NCBI GenBank assembly: GCA_023548195.1
Contig: JAJHZJ010000756.1
Location: 434,001-498,000 of the forward strand
Reading direction: 5' to 3'
DNA length: 64,000 bases
Origin: Bettongia penicillata ogilbyi
Taxonomy: Eukaryota; Chordata; Mammalia; Diprotodontia; Potoroidae
The notes beneath the pieces were generated by a model. The model saw only the letters and a list, made by a program, of their open reading frames with translations. It was not told the origin of the DNA and made no database searches. Shown piece by piece: positions 33,383 to 44,560 of the stretch; position 1 is the stretch's first letter; each line of letters begins with the position of its first letter. The position numbers were made by a program, and so were the translations under genes.

Positions 33383-34098
33383 AATGATCGCCCTTTTCCT
33401 GTATTTTAAAGTGGATCTTTGCTTCTGGGGCACAGGGGGCTCTGTCCCACCATCCTTGTGCTTATAACTTGAGGCTTTGTGTATTGTGGCCTCTGGTTCT
33501 TTCAACTAGAAGCTAGAATCCTGTAGCTTACTTGGGGTTGAACTGGCTGATGTGCCAAAACTGAGGCCAGGTGAGGTCTTTCTGAGTTTCCCCAGAGTTA
33601 CCTTGATGTTAGCTGCATTAAGTGTGGGGGAAGTGTGGACTTGTCACAGGAAATCTCCTCTCCTGAGCACCAGCAGGCTCCGTGGTTGGTGAACCCTGTT
33701 TGCACTAGTGTCTTCCCTATTCCTCTGGCTGAGCTGAAACACACCTGGGGTCCTGGTGTTGATGATTGTGGACTTCACCCCCCTGGGCCTCAGGATCTTC
33801 TCCAAGTTAGCTGACATGGGATTGTCTAGGACAGCTCTGATCCAATTAAATCATACCATCCCAAGAGCATTCATAGATAAGGATGGCAGGGAAAAAACAA
33901 GTAAAAAATGGAATAGTTTTTGTCATCATTTCTATGTAGTACAGTCTCTGGGTTCACTCTCCCAACCCCCACTCACACTCACAGACTGGGTCCTCAGAGA
34001 GTAGGTGGTTACTACTCCCTTCAGGCTTCTAGGAGTAACCCTGTGGGTTGGGGTATCTAGTGCTGTTGCTCAAAATCCCCCATCTTTTCAGCCCCTCT
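33383..34098 (-). promoter_or_regulatory. L1 5'UTR
   Basis: This is non-coding sequence upstream of L1 ORF1 on the minus strand, moderately GC-rich. It differs from the HAL1 5'UTRs of copies A-C, which suggests a different L1 lineage or 5'UTR replacement. A short imperfect tandem pair (near 34100-34150, units containing 'attaattggccagttaa' and 'atcaattaaccagttaa') sits at its outer edge. Confidence 0.55.
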
Positions 34099-34157
34099 CA
34101 ACATTAATTGGCCAGTTAACATCTCCCCAATATCAATTAACCAGTTAAGATCAATTG

Positions 34158-34388
34158 GGGGCAACTTGGACTGGAGTCAAGGAGACTACTTTCCCTGAGT
34201 TCAAATCTGGCCTCAGACACTTCCTAGCTATATGACCCTGGGCAAGTCACTTAACCCTGTCTGCCTCAATGCCTCATACGTAAAATGAACTGGAGAAAGA
34301 AATGGCAAACCACTCTAGTATCTCTGCCAAGAAAACCCCAAATGGAGTCACAAAAACACGACTGATAAAACGACTCAATTCAACAACA
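34158..34388 (+). mobile_element. MAR1-type SINE
   Basis: Sense copy: 'gttcaaatctggcctcagac', 'gaccctgggcaagtcactta', 'aatggcaaaccactctagta', 'gccaagaaaaccccaaatgg', tail 'cacaaaaacacgactgataa'. Confidence 0.9.
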
Positions 34389-35110
34389 TTCATTAGGATT
34401 TTTAAAAGAATTTTTTTTATCTAGAATGTACTAAGATAAAGTATCCTGAATTAGGGGCAGACTTTTCCCTCTGCCCACCTTGGTGCCCAAAGGGGGAGTA
34501 GCTTTTAACTTAAAGCAGTTGCTACCAAACCTCAGCCCATAAAATTTTCTTCTAGGTGTGGCATAGCTGATTGACAAGTTGTTGCTTGCCTAGACTGGTG
34601 TCTTGCCTTGTTGGGTTGAGCAGGCTATTCTGCTATGAAGTGTGTACACTCCACTGCTCAGTTTTGGCTGCTGGAACAGTAGGAGACAAACCTATTATTA
34701 CCAGCTTATGTGGCTGGACTTTTAATGATTCTTTTGATCTCTCAAAGCTCACAATGTTCTAACATGGTCTGCATTATTTCTAATAATGTCACCTTCAACC
34801 AGAGAAGAAACACTGGTCCTATTTCTTCATGATTACATGACCACATAGCTGCCAGAAGCAAGAGAGAGCCTAAGATTCCTACTCTAAAAAGAGGCCCACA
34901 ACAGTTCTTGACTCCTTTGCCACTAGGAATAAAATTCCAGTTTACTATTCCCTTAAAAGGCTTTTCATGACTCTGCAATAAAAGGACAGGAGTCAGAAAA
35001 TATTTGCATATGCTCTGAAACAGGGTGAAAAAGGGCCCTCCATCACATACTTCCAGAAGCCAGTTCTCACCAATGTAATGGCAGTTAGCAAATATTGTTC
35101 AAGCTCCAAG
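34389..35110. other. No gene recognised
   Basis: This is complex sequence with no named repeat. A faint resemblance of 34540-34610 to the hAT-type MITE at 4868 ('ttgcttgcctagac') was noted but is too weak to call. Confidence 0.35.
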
Positions 35111-35117
35111 GCTGAAA

Positions 35118-35400
35118 TTCTTAACCTAGGGTCTGAGAACTTGTTTTTTTTTTTTTAATTTGATAAGTGTATTTCATTATAATTGGTTTATTTTTAATGC
35201 TATTTTATTATATTTTTTGTAATACTATTTACTATTACAACACTGTTTTGTAATACCATTTACTACTTTCTATTTTGTAATACTACATTATATAATATTT
35301 TATTTTCTTCACTTAAAAATATTATTGTGAGAAGGGGTCTACATGGTTGACCAGACTATGAAAGGGGTCCCTGTCATAAAAAAAGGTTACGAATTCCTTT
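35118..35400 (+). mobile_element. hAT-type MITE with 'ttcttaacc' termini, copy 1
   Basis: The element begins aattcttaacctagggtctg and ends ggtccctgtcat...aaggttacgaattcc, imperfect inverted ends. The interior is AT-rich ('tttcattataattggtttat'). The reverse complement of 40528-40745 matches its ends and interior. It is non-coding and of a type widespread in mammals; I do not give a family name. Confidence 0.65.
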
Positions 35401-35671
35401 TCTAAGAATTGGGCCTTTAATGACCAATCTTCTCTTGTCCCATTACATATATAAAGTTCTTTCATCACAGATGAGTGTGGAGCATTGACATAAAAACAGA
35501 TTACTAAATAATAATAATTCTGTGGCTGTATTTATAAAAAAAATTATGTGCTTTAAATATAGTGATGAATGACTTCCTTGTTAGAGGAAAGTGTTAAAAG
35601 CCACTCTTTGTCCTACCAAGATAAATGTTCTTTTGGGGCACACAACAAACATAACGAAATTTTGTATATTG

Positions 35672-35878
35672 AGAGGCAGTTTAACATAATGGATGTGCTG
35701 AACTTAGAAATCACAAAGAACTAAGTTCAAATCCCTCCCCTGGCACTTCCTAGCTATGTGACCATGGGAAAGATACCTAATCTCTCTAAGCCTCAGTTTC
35801 CTCACCTGTAAAATGAGAGTGTTGCTCTAGATGACTTCTAATGCCCATTTCAAGTCTAAATCTATGATCCTGTGATCA
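35672..35878 (+). repeat. MIR/THER1 SINE
   Basis: Sense order: 'agttcaaatccctcccctgg', 'cttcctagctatgtgaccat', 'cctcagtttcctcacctgta', 'gatgacttctaatgcccatt'. Confidence 0.85.
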
Positions 35879-35929
35879 AGGATGACATTACAACCCAGAA
35901 AAGATTACTGAGGAAGATCAACAACTATC

Positions 35930-36790
35930 AACCCATATGACTACATTCTTGTCTTCATAGCGTCACTGAAAATCATCTACATACGTACTGAGAATATTCT
36001 TTTTGAAGATAAGAAAAGTGAACAGGCAAGCTTTTGTAAACAATTTTCTACAGCTGACCACATATGTATTATCACAAACTTGACTAAAAAAATGCAGGGG
36101 ATATAAAGTTCTATTGTGTTTGTTGTGTATTGATTTTTAAAAAAGCACTTAGTAGGACAAAAGTTAGCTTTCTCCAAAGGTGGCATTTCTCAAACAAGAG
36201 TAGTCTTTATTCATGTGCTTAATTACTGCAAAACTCCTTGACAAATGCAAGCACAAAGGTATCTCTATGCTCAGTGACTCTTGGGTTATTTATATCAGGT
36301 CAAACACAAAATAGGGAGACATCTGCATACCAAAAAGTCTTTGCCACTACCATGGAGGATATTCTACAGAGTATCCAGATGTAAAAGGGATGATAGGTGC
36401 TGAAGTTCTCCATGAGCTTCTGTTTGAGGATGATATTATGCTGACTACATCAAGCTCCAGAGCAACACAGGGCTTTCACCATGGGATTCATAATAACTCA
36501 AAGGGGTCAATGCAATAATACTAAGGAATGGAGGATGCCTCTTTTCCTAGGCTATGACTTGCAGTTGAAAGGCCTGTCTGCTGAGTTAATACATCAGTAC
36601 ACATATCTGGGATGAATGTTGCAGAAAGATAATAAGTAAGGCACAGAACTGAATGAAAGAGAGTAGACTGGATGGTATTTTGGAAATTGTGTGGTCCCTT
36701 TAGTGATCCCAAGATGCTTCCTGGCTTAAAAAGTCCCTATCTTTTAATATCAATGTTCTCCAATGATGCTCTATGAATATAAATTTCAGA
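35930..36790 (+). pseudogene. Decayed RTE-like LINE reverse transcriptase
   Basis: Plus-strand translation, across several frameshifts, gives 'KSEQASFCK'-like and 'FSTADHICIITNLTKKMQG'-like segments (near 36015-36100). These correspond to the 'EQAGFR..STxDHI' block of RTE-clade RTs. An 'LLFEDDIML' segment near 36420-36445 is the equivalent of the FADD active-site box. The family differs from the RTE at 57955 and could be RTE-X/L4-like. Stops and frameshifts abolish any function. Confidence 0.6.
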
Positions 36791-36854
36791 ACACTCCCAT
36801 CTCTGAGAAATCAAAGTTTTCTGTGACACAAAGTGATACAAAGGTCTTCTGTTC

Positions 36855-37185
36855 ATTCTCCATTCAGTGGCCAAATTCATATTCCTGAGAGATAGGTCTG
36901 ACCATGGCACTCTCCTAACCAAAAAGCTCACCACTGTCTCTAGGTCATTGTCTGTTGAATGTAAAATTTTGAGACTGGCATTGAAAAGTTCTCCAAAATC
37001 TAACTACCATCCCACTTTTCCAGACTTGCTTCCTATTATTTCCTTCACACATATTCTATTTTAATTAAATTGACCTATTAGCTGTTCCCTGAACTTGATC
37101 TGCCATCATCACCCACCTCTGTGCCTTTGTTTAGACCATCCCTCATGCCTGAAAGGCACTTCTCCCTTCACAACAACCCTGGGAG
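36855..37185 (+). mobile_element. L2 LINE 3' fragment
   Basis: L2 blocks in order: 'gaccatggcactctcctaac', 'ctaactaccatcccactttt', 'tattagctgttccctgaact', 'ctctgtgcctttgtttagac', 'cctcatgcctgaaaggcact'. Confidence 0.8.
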
Positions 37186-37194
37186 GTAGGGAAT

Positions 37195-37365
37195 ATTACA
37201 TATACATATACATATACATATATATAATATATATATACACACACATATATATACACATATATACACACACATATATGTTATATGTGTGGGTATACATATG
37301 TGTATATATATATGTGTGTATACATATATAACTTATATATGTACATATATAATTATAATTATATT
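37195..37365. repeat. TATA/CACA-rich microsatellite
   Basis: Mixed (TA)n, (CATA)n and (TGTA)n runs are partly self-complementary. Confidence 0.92.
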
Positions 37366-37371
37366 ATTATT

Positions 37372-37522
37372 ATCCTCATTTTACAGATAAGGTAATTGAG
37401 GCATAGGCTGATTAGGTGACCTCCTCAGGAACACACAGTCAGTAAGTGCCTGAGGTTGAATTTGAATTAAAGACTTCCTGACTTCAAGTCCAATATACTA
37501 TCTACTGTGCCATCCAGGCAAA
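37372..37522 (-). repeat. MIR SINE
   Basis: Antisense order: 'atcctcattttacagataag', 'acacacagtcagtaagtgcc', 'gacttcctgacttcaagtcc', 'ctatctactgtgccatccag'. Confidence 0.85.
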
Positions 37523-37554
37523 ATGTGAAAAAATAAATAAAGTCTTTCAGCATG

Positions 37555-37690
37555 CTGACTAGATCTCCAGTGGAGAATCTATGGAAAGACATAGACAAGG
37601 ACTAGATGGATTATGTTCTGCATGGATGGAAGAATATTCCCCATTGATGATATCACAGATCCACTGTGTAAAGGGAATAATAAGCTGTAA
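37555..37690 (+). repeat. Possible 3' end of the RTE-like LINE at 35930
   Basis: The words 'gatatcacagatccactgtg' and 'gaagaatattccccattgat' resemble the 3' terminal region of RTE-like elements. If correct, the LINE was later split by L2, microsatellite and MIR sequence. Weak evidence. Confidence 0.35.
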
Positions 37691-39050
37691 CACACTAAAC
37701 ATATATCACTGGTTTTATCAGGGAAACTCCTATAATTGGTTCTGGACAGAGTGTTACCCTTGGCGCATACACTGACAGGGCTCCTTCCAGGAATATGCAT
37801 CATGTCTCTAGAACTGGGCTCATTCTGATCACACATCTACCTTACCTCTTTCTGTGAGTCCCTTGATAAAAGATCTGCACATCCAGAGGTTTCTGACTGC
37901 ATTCTATGTGCTGGTTTTCCCTCTTCTCCCATGGCAGAAGGAAAGGCTCCATTAAAATTTTATCAGAAAGGATTAGCCAGTAAGCCAGAAAAAGCCCACT
38001 AGCTCAGTAAACCTTGAAAAGAGTGAATCTACTCCCTGGTATACTCTTTTCTCCCTCATTCCAAAATATGTGGAATGGAATTCTCTCCGGGATGTTCTGT
38101 GAAGGGTAAATGAAGGGCCACCCTACTCTATGCTAGCAGAAATTTAAACTATTCACGTGTAGCCACTAGTGCAAGGGCTTGTCCAAGTTAGGCTGAGATG
38201 TCATCTCAGATCTCTGGTTGCCTTCTGAATAGTGATCCTGAGATGGACTCTGGAGAAGTGGTTACCCTCAGGAGTCATTGTTGCCCTTTGTACTATAGAA
38301 GTTCTTCCCTTTCATTTCCTAGAATACCTCTTAAAGATGATTACCAACAAGAGTAGGAGCCCAACCCCTGACCAGCCTTGCCAGAAGACTATATCCTCCC
38401 ATGGATACTGTGAAGAGCTGAAGTGAAGGTAAAATACCTATTAAACACACCTGGAAAATATTTCATGTTAAAGCATGAAATATTATTCATCTTCTGAGAG
38501 AGCATAGGAGGGGTGATGTTAATAGTTCATGTTTAAGTCTCTACCAATGCATATTTTTGAGTCTTTAGAGTTTTAAGCATATTTTTTATTGTGGAGTAAA
38601 TAAATATCTGTTCCATAGCTGATCTACATTTTATATTAAGTTCCTTTCCACTCCTCTTTGGGGAGAAACCTGAGACATAGCCAAACCTAAGCTTTGAGTA
38701 ATTTTCCCAGGTGAATTAAAACGGAGATATAAATAGCCTGACCCCTATTCTTTAGGGGACAAATTCTCCTAGGACTGAAGACTATCTGTTCACATGGATT
38801 CAGATATAGTGAACTCTTTTTAGGGAAAATGTGAGCCCTTCAGACCTACTGGTGTGGGGACAGAAGCCATTGGTCTGCTATTGGGTAGAAGTAAAAAGAT
38901 GGGATGAATGAATGTGCATATGTGTATGTATATGGTGGGGAGGATTGCTCTCCAGCTCTCACAGTGGTTCCTAGTTAAAAACCAAGGATACATATTGTAT
39001 ATTTGCATAAATCTTGGTTCCCAGAATCTACAGACAAGTTCTAGCCCTCT
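37691..39050. other. No gene recognised; contains a perfect 11-bp hairpin
   Basis: This is mostly unique sequence. At 38457-38484 the arms aatatttcatg and catgaaatatt are perfectly complementary around a 6-base loop; flanking bases do not extend the stem. Confidence 0.4.
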
Positions 39051-39059
39051 AACCTCTCC

Positions 39060-39720
39060 TTCTTGACCTGTTCCTACTCTCTGGTTCTTTCTCAGCTCCT
39101 GCTCTAATCATGGCTTACTTTTTTTGAATCTGATATCATCAATATAAGTAATCTCTCTAGCTGTACATAGCACAACCTATCTACATCTTCTTATCCTGTA
39201 TACTTCTTGTCCATATATTTTCATTAAATTTTCAAAGAGGATACCCCCTGACATATTAGAAGCCTTCCATGGCATCAGTGTCATTAATCCATCTATTATA
39301 GCTCTTCCTCCCATGACATGACTGGTCTTTTTTTTAGTCACACATGTCTTGGTGATGTTTTCTTCCTATTTCTCATGAATAATTCATTGATAAGATACTA
39401 CAGACTAATTATGCCTGCCCTGAGTCTTTACATTGCCCTTCACCTGCAATTTTAATTCTTCCGAGATTATAGCGTTCCATAATTATCAGGCATTTTGCAT
39501 CATTAGGAGACTAGGGGTGTGGAAGGATGTTAAAGGTGTTTTGGTGTCAGGGAACAGCTTGAGGTCATTGTAGGCCCCGCATAATTTCACACATATAATG
39601 TAGCCTGATCTCGTCCACCTATTCAATTCTGGACCCCATTTGTACATCTTTAGGGCCTCTACAGGACTTATAACAGTGGATTAATTCAATGGACATTTCC
39701 TTCAATAAGATGCTGTAATT
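39060..39720 (+). repeat. Possible ancient RTE-X/L4-like LINE fragment
   Basis: Blocks such as 'ccttccatggcatcagtgtc', 'cccatgacatgactggtctt' and 'cacatgtcttggtgatgttt' seem to match a mammal-wide ancient LINE. The identification is from memory of consensus wording and is not certain. Confidence 0.35.
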
Positions 39721-39784
39721 TGAACAATTTTCTTTTATTTAGCTTTTCTTTTGTGAATTGTAGGGCCCATAGCTTTTCCATTCT

Positions 39785-40205
39785 CATTGGCTGTTATTCC
39801 TTCTCTCATCCTCCCAATCAAACTGGCTTTATTTCAGCTAACCACACACAATAATTCATCTCCCATCTTTACACCTTTACACTGGCTACACCTGTACCTG
39901 GCATTCACTCCCTCCTCACATTTACCTCATAGAGTTCTTCTCTTCCATTATGCTCAAGCACTATATTCTACACAAAGCCATTACCCTTGCCCACTGCTAG
40001 TGTTCTCCTTTCCAAACTGCCTTGAATTTAACTACTTTGGATATACTTGCATTTATTAAATTTATATATATATATATTTTGTCTCCCGCGTTAGAATGTA
40101 ACTTCATTGGCAGTAGGGATTGCTTCACTCTTTCTAGTTATATTCCCAGCGCCTAGCACAATGCTTGGCACATAGCAGGTGCTTAATAATTATTTGCTGA
40201 CTAAT
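39785..40205 (+). mobile_element. L2 LINE 3' end
   Basis: L2 3' order with a clear end: 'gttagaatgtaacttcattg', 'agcgcctagcacaatgcttg', 'gcacatagcaggtgcttaat'. A TATA run (40060-40077) lies inside. Confidence 0.85.
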
Positions 40206-40254
40206 TAAATAGGCATAGGTCATGTGAAAGAGGTCCTGTAGTGTTCCTGGGTTC

Positions 40255-40450
40255 AATGAGATTAGAACAATGTTAGTTAATCAGTCCTACTGTGTGCTAG
40301 GAACTATTAAGTACTGAGGATACAAAAAAAAAAAAACCAACCCAAAACCACTTCACTTTCAAATAGTTCATATTATAATGGGGGAGACAATATGTAAATC
40401 TAGGTATATATAAGATATGTAGAGTAGATGAAAGGTGATTCAGGAAGGGA
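40255..40450 (+). repeat. Unassigned dispersed repeat fragment
   Basis: 'actgtgtgctaggaactatt', 'aagtactgaggatacaaaaa' and 'gggggagacaatatgtaaat' follow the order of the family at 1216. A poly(A) of 13 lies inside. Confidence 0.55.
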
Positions 40451-40527
40451 AGGTGCTAGTAGGTAGAAAACCAGAAATATTGTCTGAAAATGGTAGCTAT
40501 CTCAAGAGCCTCACAGTTTATTAAGAG

Positions 40528-40745
40528 ATTCTTAACTTTTTTTTGTATCATAGACCACTTTGACAGTCTGATGATGCCACTAGATTCCTGCTCAGAACAC
40601 ATAAAATACATACGATTAGAAAAGAAGCCAATTACATTAGTTATCAAAAAAACCCAACCATATTCTCCAACTCTAAGTTTAGAGCCTCTACCATAGAGAA
40701 TCCATGGACTTTTTGCAGACCATTCTCTATGAAAGTTAAGAACAC
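40528..40745 (-). mobile_element. hAT-type MITE with 'ttcttaac' termini, copy 2
   Basis: Reverse of the element at 35118. It begins agattcttaacttttttttg and ends gaaagttaagaaca, with 'aatacatacgattagaaaag' and 'aagccaattacattagttat' in the interior. Terminal inverted repeats are visible (ttcttaac / gttaagaa). Confidence 0.65.
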
Positions 40746-41205
40746 CTTTGGGAACCAGCAAATATCTCCCTGTTGTAGACCTTGTTTAGTTGTGATAATC
40801 AAGGAATCATTGAACATGATTATCTTTGTAGTTGTAACTACTGAGAATCATTGTATGATCTTATACCCAGTGCCCCAGAGCCCCTAACGCATGGGTTCTG
40901 CACTCACGCAGACTCAGTGTGTGATACTGGTGCTCTGAATCTTTTCTCAACCCAAGATGGTGAGTTTCTTCTTCTAGTTCTGCTCATACCATGAAATCAA
41001 ACCCTAAGGAAATCTCTAAAATAAAGCTTCAGTAGGGCTCACATCTAGGGTTTCCCCTAATGTGGGTAGTAGGGTCCCCTTCTACAAAGGGTACTCAGTG
41101 TGTGATGTGGATAGCAGATACATGGGGTGACTTTTTATTTTATTAACCACAAAAAATATAGAAGATTCAAAATGCTCCTTAGGTGCACATAAAAATACAG
41201 TAAAT
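40746..41205. other. No gene; possible LTR-like trace
   Basis: An AATAAA signal lies in 'ctctaaaataaagcttcag' (41016-41034). A similar phrase ('ctataaaataaagctta') occurs at 46681-46697, preceded in both by a 'atcattgtrtgatc' block. This hints at two copies of one repeat, perhaps an LTR. Confidence 0.3.
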
Positions 41206-41211
41206 ATTTTG

Positions 41212-41467
41212 TTATTATTGCTCTTGTTTAGTCACGTCTGACTCCACATGACTTGAACGTTTTGTCCATGGGGTTTTCTTGGCAAAGATATTGGAGTACT
41301 TCACTATTTCTTTCCCTAGCTCATTTTACAGATGAAAACCTGAGGCAAATGGAGTCAAGGGACTTGCCCAGGGTTACACAGCCAGTAAGTGTCTGAACCT
41401 GAATCTGAACTTAGATCCTCCTGACACTAAGTCCGATGTTCTATTCCCTGAATCACCTAGATGCCTC
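41212..41467 (-). mobile_element. MAR1-type SINE
   Basis: Reverse copy: 'gtttagtcacgtctgactcc', 'gttttcttggcaaagatatt', 'gggacttgcccagggttaca', head 'ctgaatcacctagatgcc'. Confidence 0.88.
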
Positions 41468-42055
41468 AATATAAAGGAAATATAAAGCCTCAAATATAAG
41501 ATTATTATGCTGCTTCAGAAAAGAAAAATCCTTTGTGAGACTATGAACAAACCTTTCTCATTCACCCAGAACTATATATTACTGAAACAATTCACAGTCA
41601 TTTTCATGGAGGTCCAAAGTTTCTCATTGTGTGTTCTTAATTCTTTATCTTCAGGGTGATCTTGTGGGTGATCCTCAAGTCTAAAAATCATCCAACTAAT
41701 GAAATCTTCTCTTATGGTCAGTCAGCACCCACTTTAGGAACTCTCGATAATAGCTATGTGGCAATCCTACAACTGAATTAGCCCCATTCCCAGAATCTCT
41801 GACCTATGTTCAAAACATAGAACAGAAAGATGGAAGACAGGAATTCTAAGGCCTAAAAGCTAACATCTCAGGCTTAACAGGGGGAGTTTAGGTTATACTT
41901 ACCATGTGCTTTGGCTGTTAAGTTACTATTGTTGCTGGGAGTGGCAAGGGAGAAATCCTTTCTCTACCTACCTTCCCAGCTATCTTTTCCCTCCCTTGAT
42001 GCATTCTGATCTGCAAATCCAAATGAAATTAAAGGATAAGAAAAGTATCTGATAA
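41468..42055. other. No gene or named repeat seen
   Basis: Apparently unique A/T-rich sequence. Confidence 0.35.
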
Positions 42056-42142
42056 TTTATATGTATAATATATATATGAGTATATATGTATATTTATAAA
42101 ATTGTATATGTGTATGTGTCTTTGTGTATCTGTGTGTGTATG

Positions 42143-42208
<66 letters not shown>

Positions 42209-42222
42209 AGAGAGAGAGAAGA
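42056..42222. repeat. TATG and (GA)n microsatellite
   Basis: A TATA/TATG run (42058-42120) leads into TGTG and then a (GA)n tract of about 60 bases (42146-42206). The apparent long frames over it reflect the repeat only. Confidence 0.95.
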
Positions 42223-42820
42223 GAGAACTTGGAACTTGACCTCTCTGTAAGAGAGCCCAGGAAGAACAATTTCTCTACAAGGATCAGTTTTCCTAGGCTT
42301 CAATCAATCATTAGGAGGTGGCCTGGGGACCAATCAGACACAAACCTCTTTCTGTTCTCTCAACAAGGGGTTTGTGCCACTCCAAGGGAGGTGTCCTCTA
42401 AAAAACAAAAGGTTCATGCCCTCACTTACAATCTCATAATGATTGATGGAGTGGGGGTGAGGGATGGGGAAGGGTTGGGAGGATTCACATTGATTAGAGA
42501 CTTTCCTATAGAATGTTCCATTATAAACATAACACACACACATAGGAGAAAACTTGTTCAACAAGAACCTTGTAAGACTGTTTTGTTCTATTGGTTATAC
42601 TTTTTTTTAATGAAATAATACTTTGATTTGATTCCCTGTTCCAATACTTTCTACCTCTATAACATGAAAAGACTTATTAGCCTCTCAGTGCCTCAACCAA
42701 CTCTGTAATACCATATATAAAGTAAAGAGCAAGTACCCATTGGCTCTGGTACAGGGAGTTTCTTTATTGGAATTTCTTTTTACCAGTGAATCACAGGTCC
42801 AGCAAAAAAAAAATGTATAT
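42223..42820. other. No gene recognised
   Basis: Complex sequence between two microsatellites. A 164-codon frame starting at 42124 is driven by the GA tract and has no domain. Confidence 0.35.
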
Positions 42821-42821
42821 A

Positions 42822-42859
<38 letters not shown>

Positions 42860-42950
42860 ACACACACATATACACATAATTTTATGAATATATAATTAGT
42901 ATTTCATAAATATAGAATATACATATATACACATATATGTATGATACATG
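42821..42950. repeat. (CT)n, (CA)n and TATA microsatellite cluster
   Basis: About 15 CT units (42824-42854) are followed by CACA and TATACA runs to 42950. Confidence 0.92.
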
Positions 42951-43159
42951 TATGTTATCCTGGCTTCTCACATAATTGGTGAGAGGAATATTCACTATAA
43001 ACCTTTAAATGCTAGCTGTACAGATATGAGCAATTGTTATTTGCAGGAAAAAACAGAACTAAACAATCTTCTTAAATTTGGAAATTTATTCATAGCAGTA
43101 GAGGACAGGCTAACTTTTTCTCGTTAATCTTCTGCCCTTCCCCTCCGCTATTAACCATC

Positions 43160-43330
43160 CAGTAAACAACCATTTATTAAACACTCACTGTGTGTCAAGC
43201 ACTGCAAAAAATATTCAGAATGCAAAAGCAAATGTGAGCGTCCTGTCCTCAAAAGCCTTATATCTTATTAAGGTAGGACTACAAGCTAACTAGTGAGTAA
43301 ATAAAAGATATGTACAAAGTAAATATACAT
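43160..43330 (+). repeat. Unassigned dispersed repeat, first of two neighbouring copies
   Basis: 'accatttattaaacactcac', 'gtgtgtcaagcactgcaaaa', 'tcctgtcctcaaaagcctta'. It is followed by a longer copy at 43355. Confidence 0.6.
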
Positions 43331-44034
43331 TTGAAAGGTTTGAATAATGGGAGAAATCAGTCAGCCAGCATTTATTAAGGTCATATGATGTGGCAGGCAC
43401 TGTATTTAGCCCTGGGAATGCAAATATAAACAGTCCCTGCCTTCAAGGAGCTTAGATTCTCATAAGGGAAAACAAGACATAAAACAGGTGAAAGGGGGAT
43501 TGTGGAAAGGGAGAGAGAAGAGATTATGGAGGAGTCCTAATTTCAGCCTGGTGAGAAATGAAGAGATGACTGACTGGGGGTGTCTCCTTAACCAGAGGTT
43601 CTGGGAGGAGCCATCCAGTTCACAGAAGGGAATCAGAAAATGTCTCCTCAAAGTCATGTTTCTTAATCTGAACTGTGAAGGAAATTAGGGATTCTAAGAC
43701 ATAAAGGTGAGGAGGGAGAGTTTTTCAGGAATGACTCAAAAGCACAGGTAGAGAAAACAACAAATATTTCAGCTTGACTGGAATGTGGAGTTTGGGAAGG
43801 AGAATGATATGTGTTAAGTCTGTAAATAGATACTGGAGTCAGACTGTGAAGGGCCTTTGTAGCCAGAGAAATTTGGATTTTATTCTAGAAACAAGAGGGA
43901 GACACTTGGTTTATTGAAAAGGAGAATGACATGAGCAGAGCTAGGCTTTAGTAATATCAATTGAACTGTGATGTAGAGTATGGGCAGGAGTGATGAGAGA
44001 CTTGAGGCAGGGTATTTATCTCACCTCAGACATG

Positions 44035-44400
44035 CGTGTTTACTCTTCATTCTCAAAGGTGACCATGACATCAAGACGATAACATGACTTGCATTTGACT
44101 TTGATTTGTGGGAGGGAGGACTGTGCAAGGTCACCAGCCTTACCTTCTTCTCCAGAGCCATCTGGGTCTAGTGGCCTGATATTCATCAGGACGACTGATG
44201 GCCCAGGATTCAGGGTGCCACCCTGGCCATTTTAGGCTAAAGTCTTACCAGATTCTCAGTGAGATACCCCCATTCAATGAATAGGCCTCTTTAAGCAGTT
44301 ACTCAAGGGATGACCCCTTTTAATAAAAAAAAAAAATTTAAAAAATTAAAATGAGAGGGGAAGACCCTCAGGGTTACTGGGTAAAAGCGAAACAATTACT
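44035..44400 (-). mobile_element. RTE-derived non-autonomous element, headless type, second copy
   Basis: This is the close relative of 7545-7910 in the same orientation. It contains tail 'ttcattctcaaaggtgacca', body 'cttctccagagccatctggg' and a distal part with 'ccctcagggttactgggta' and 'gaaacaattact'. It is inserted into the dispersed repeat at 43355. Confidence 0.75.
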
Positions 44401-44560
44401 AGTAGGTGTGTAATGCCAGACAAGTCACTTAACCTCTGTCTGCCTCAGTTCCCTCAACAATAAAATGTAGATCATAACAGCAGCCTCACAGGGCTGTTAT
44501 GAGGATCCAAATGAGAGAATATTTGCAAATCCCTCAGCACAATGCCTGTGCATAGAAACA
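44401..44560 (+). repeat. MIR SINE
   Basis: Sense order: 'ccagacaagtcacttaacct', 'ctgcctcagttccctcaaca', 'cctcacagggctgttatgag', 'caaatccctcagcacaatgc'. Confidence 0.8.

Larger units (their letters stand above)
24761..34098 (-). mobile_element. Full-length L1 LINE, split by a HAL1 (30170-33010)
   Basis: Reading on the minus strand: 5'UTR (34098-33383), ORF1 (33382 to about 29478, interrupted), a long G-rich inter-ORF region (about 29477-28886), ORF2 (28885 to about 25105), and a 3'UTR ending in a poly(A), seen as poly(T) from 24761. Without the HAL1 the L1 is about 6.5 kb, the normal length of a complete L1. The inter-ORF region is homologous to the start of the HAL1 3'UTR ('aggaatgtaaacagtttg' near 29396-29413). 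The 5' end is placed near 34098 by a 'gctgaaaagatggggg' start and is approximate. I found no convincing target-site duplication. Confidence 0.88.

Noticed and set aside
38457..38484. microRNA precursor
   Set aside because: The stem is only 11 bp and does not extend into the flanks.
40860..41040. Gene 3' end with AATAAA signal
   Set aside because: No upstream coding sequence; a similar phrase at 46681 suggests a repeat instead.
42057..42618. 164-codon frame and antisense Ser/Leu frames
   Set aside because: Generated by the (GA)n microsatellite; the rest has no domain.
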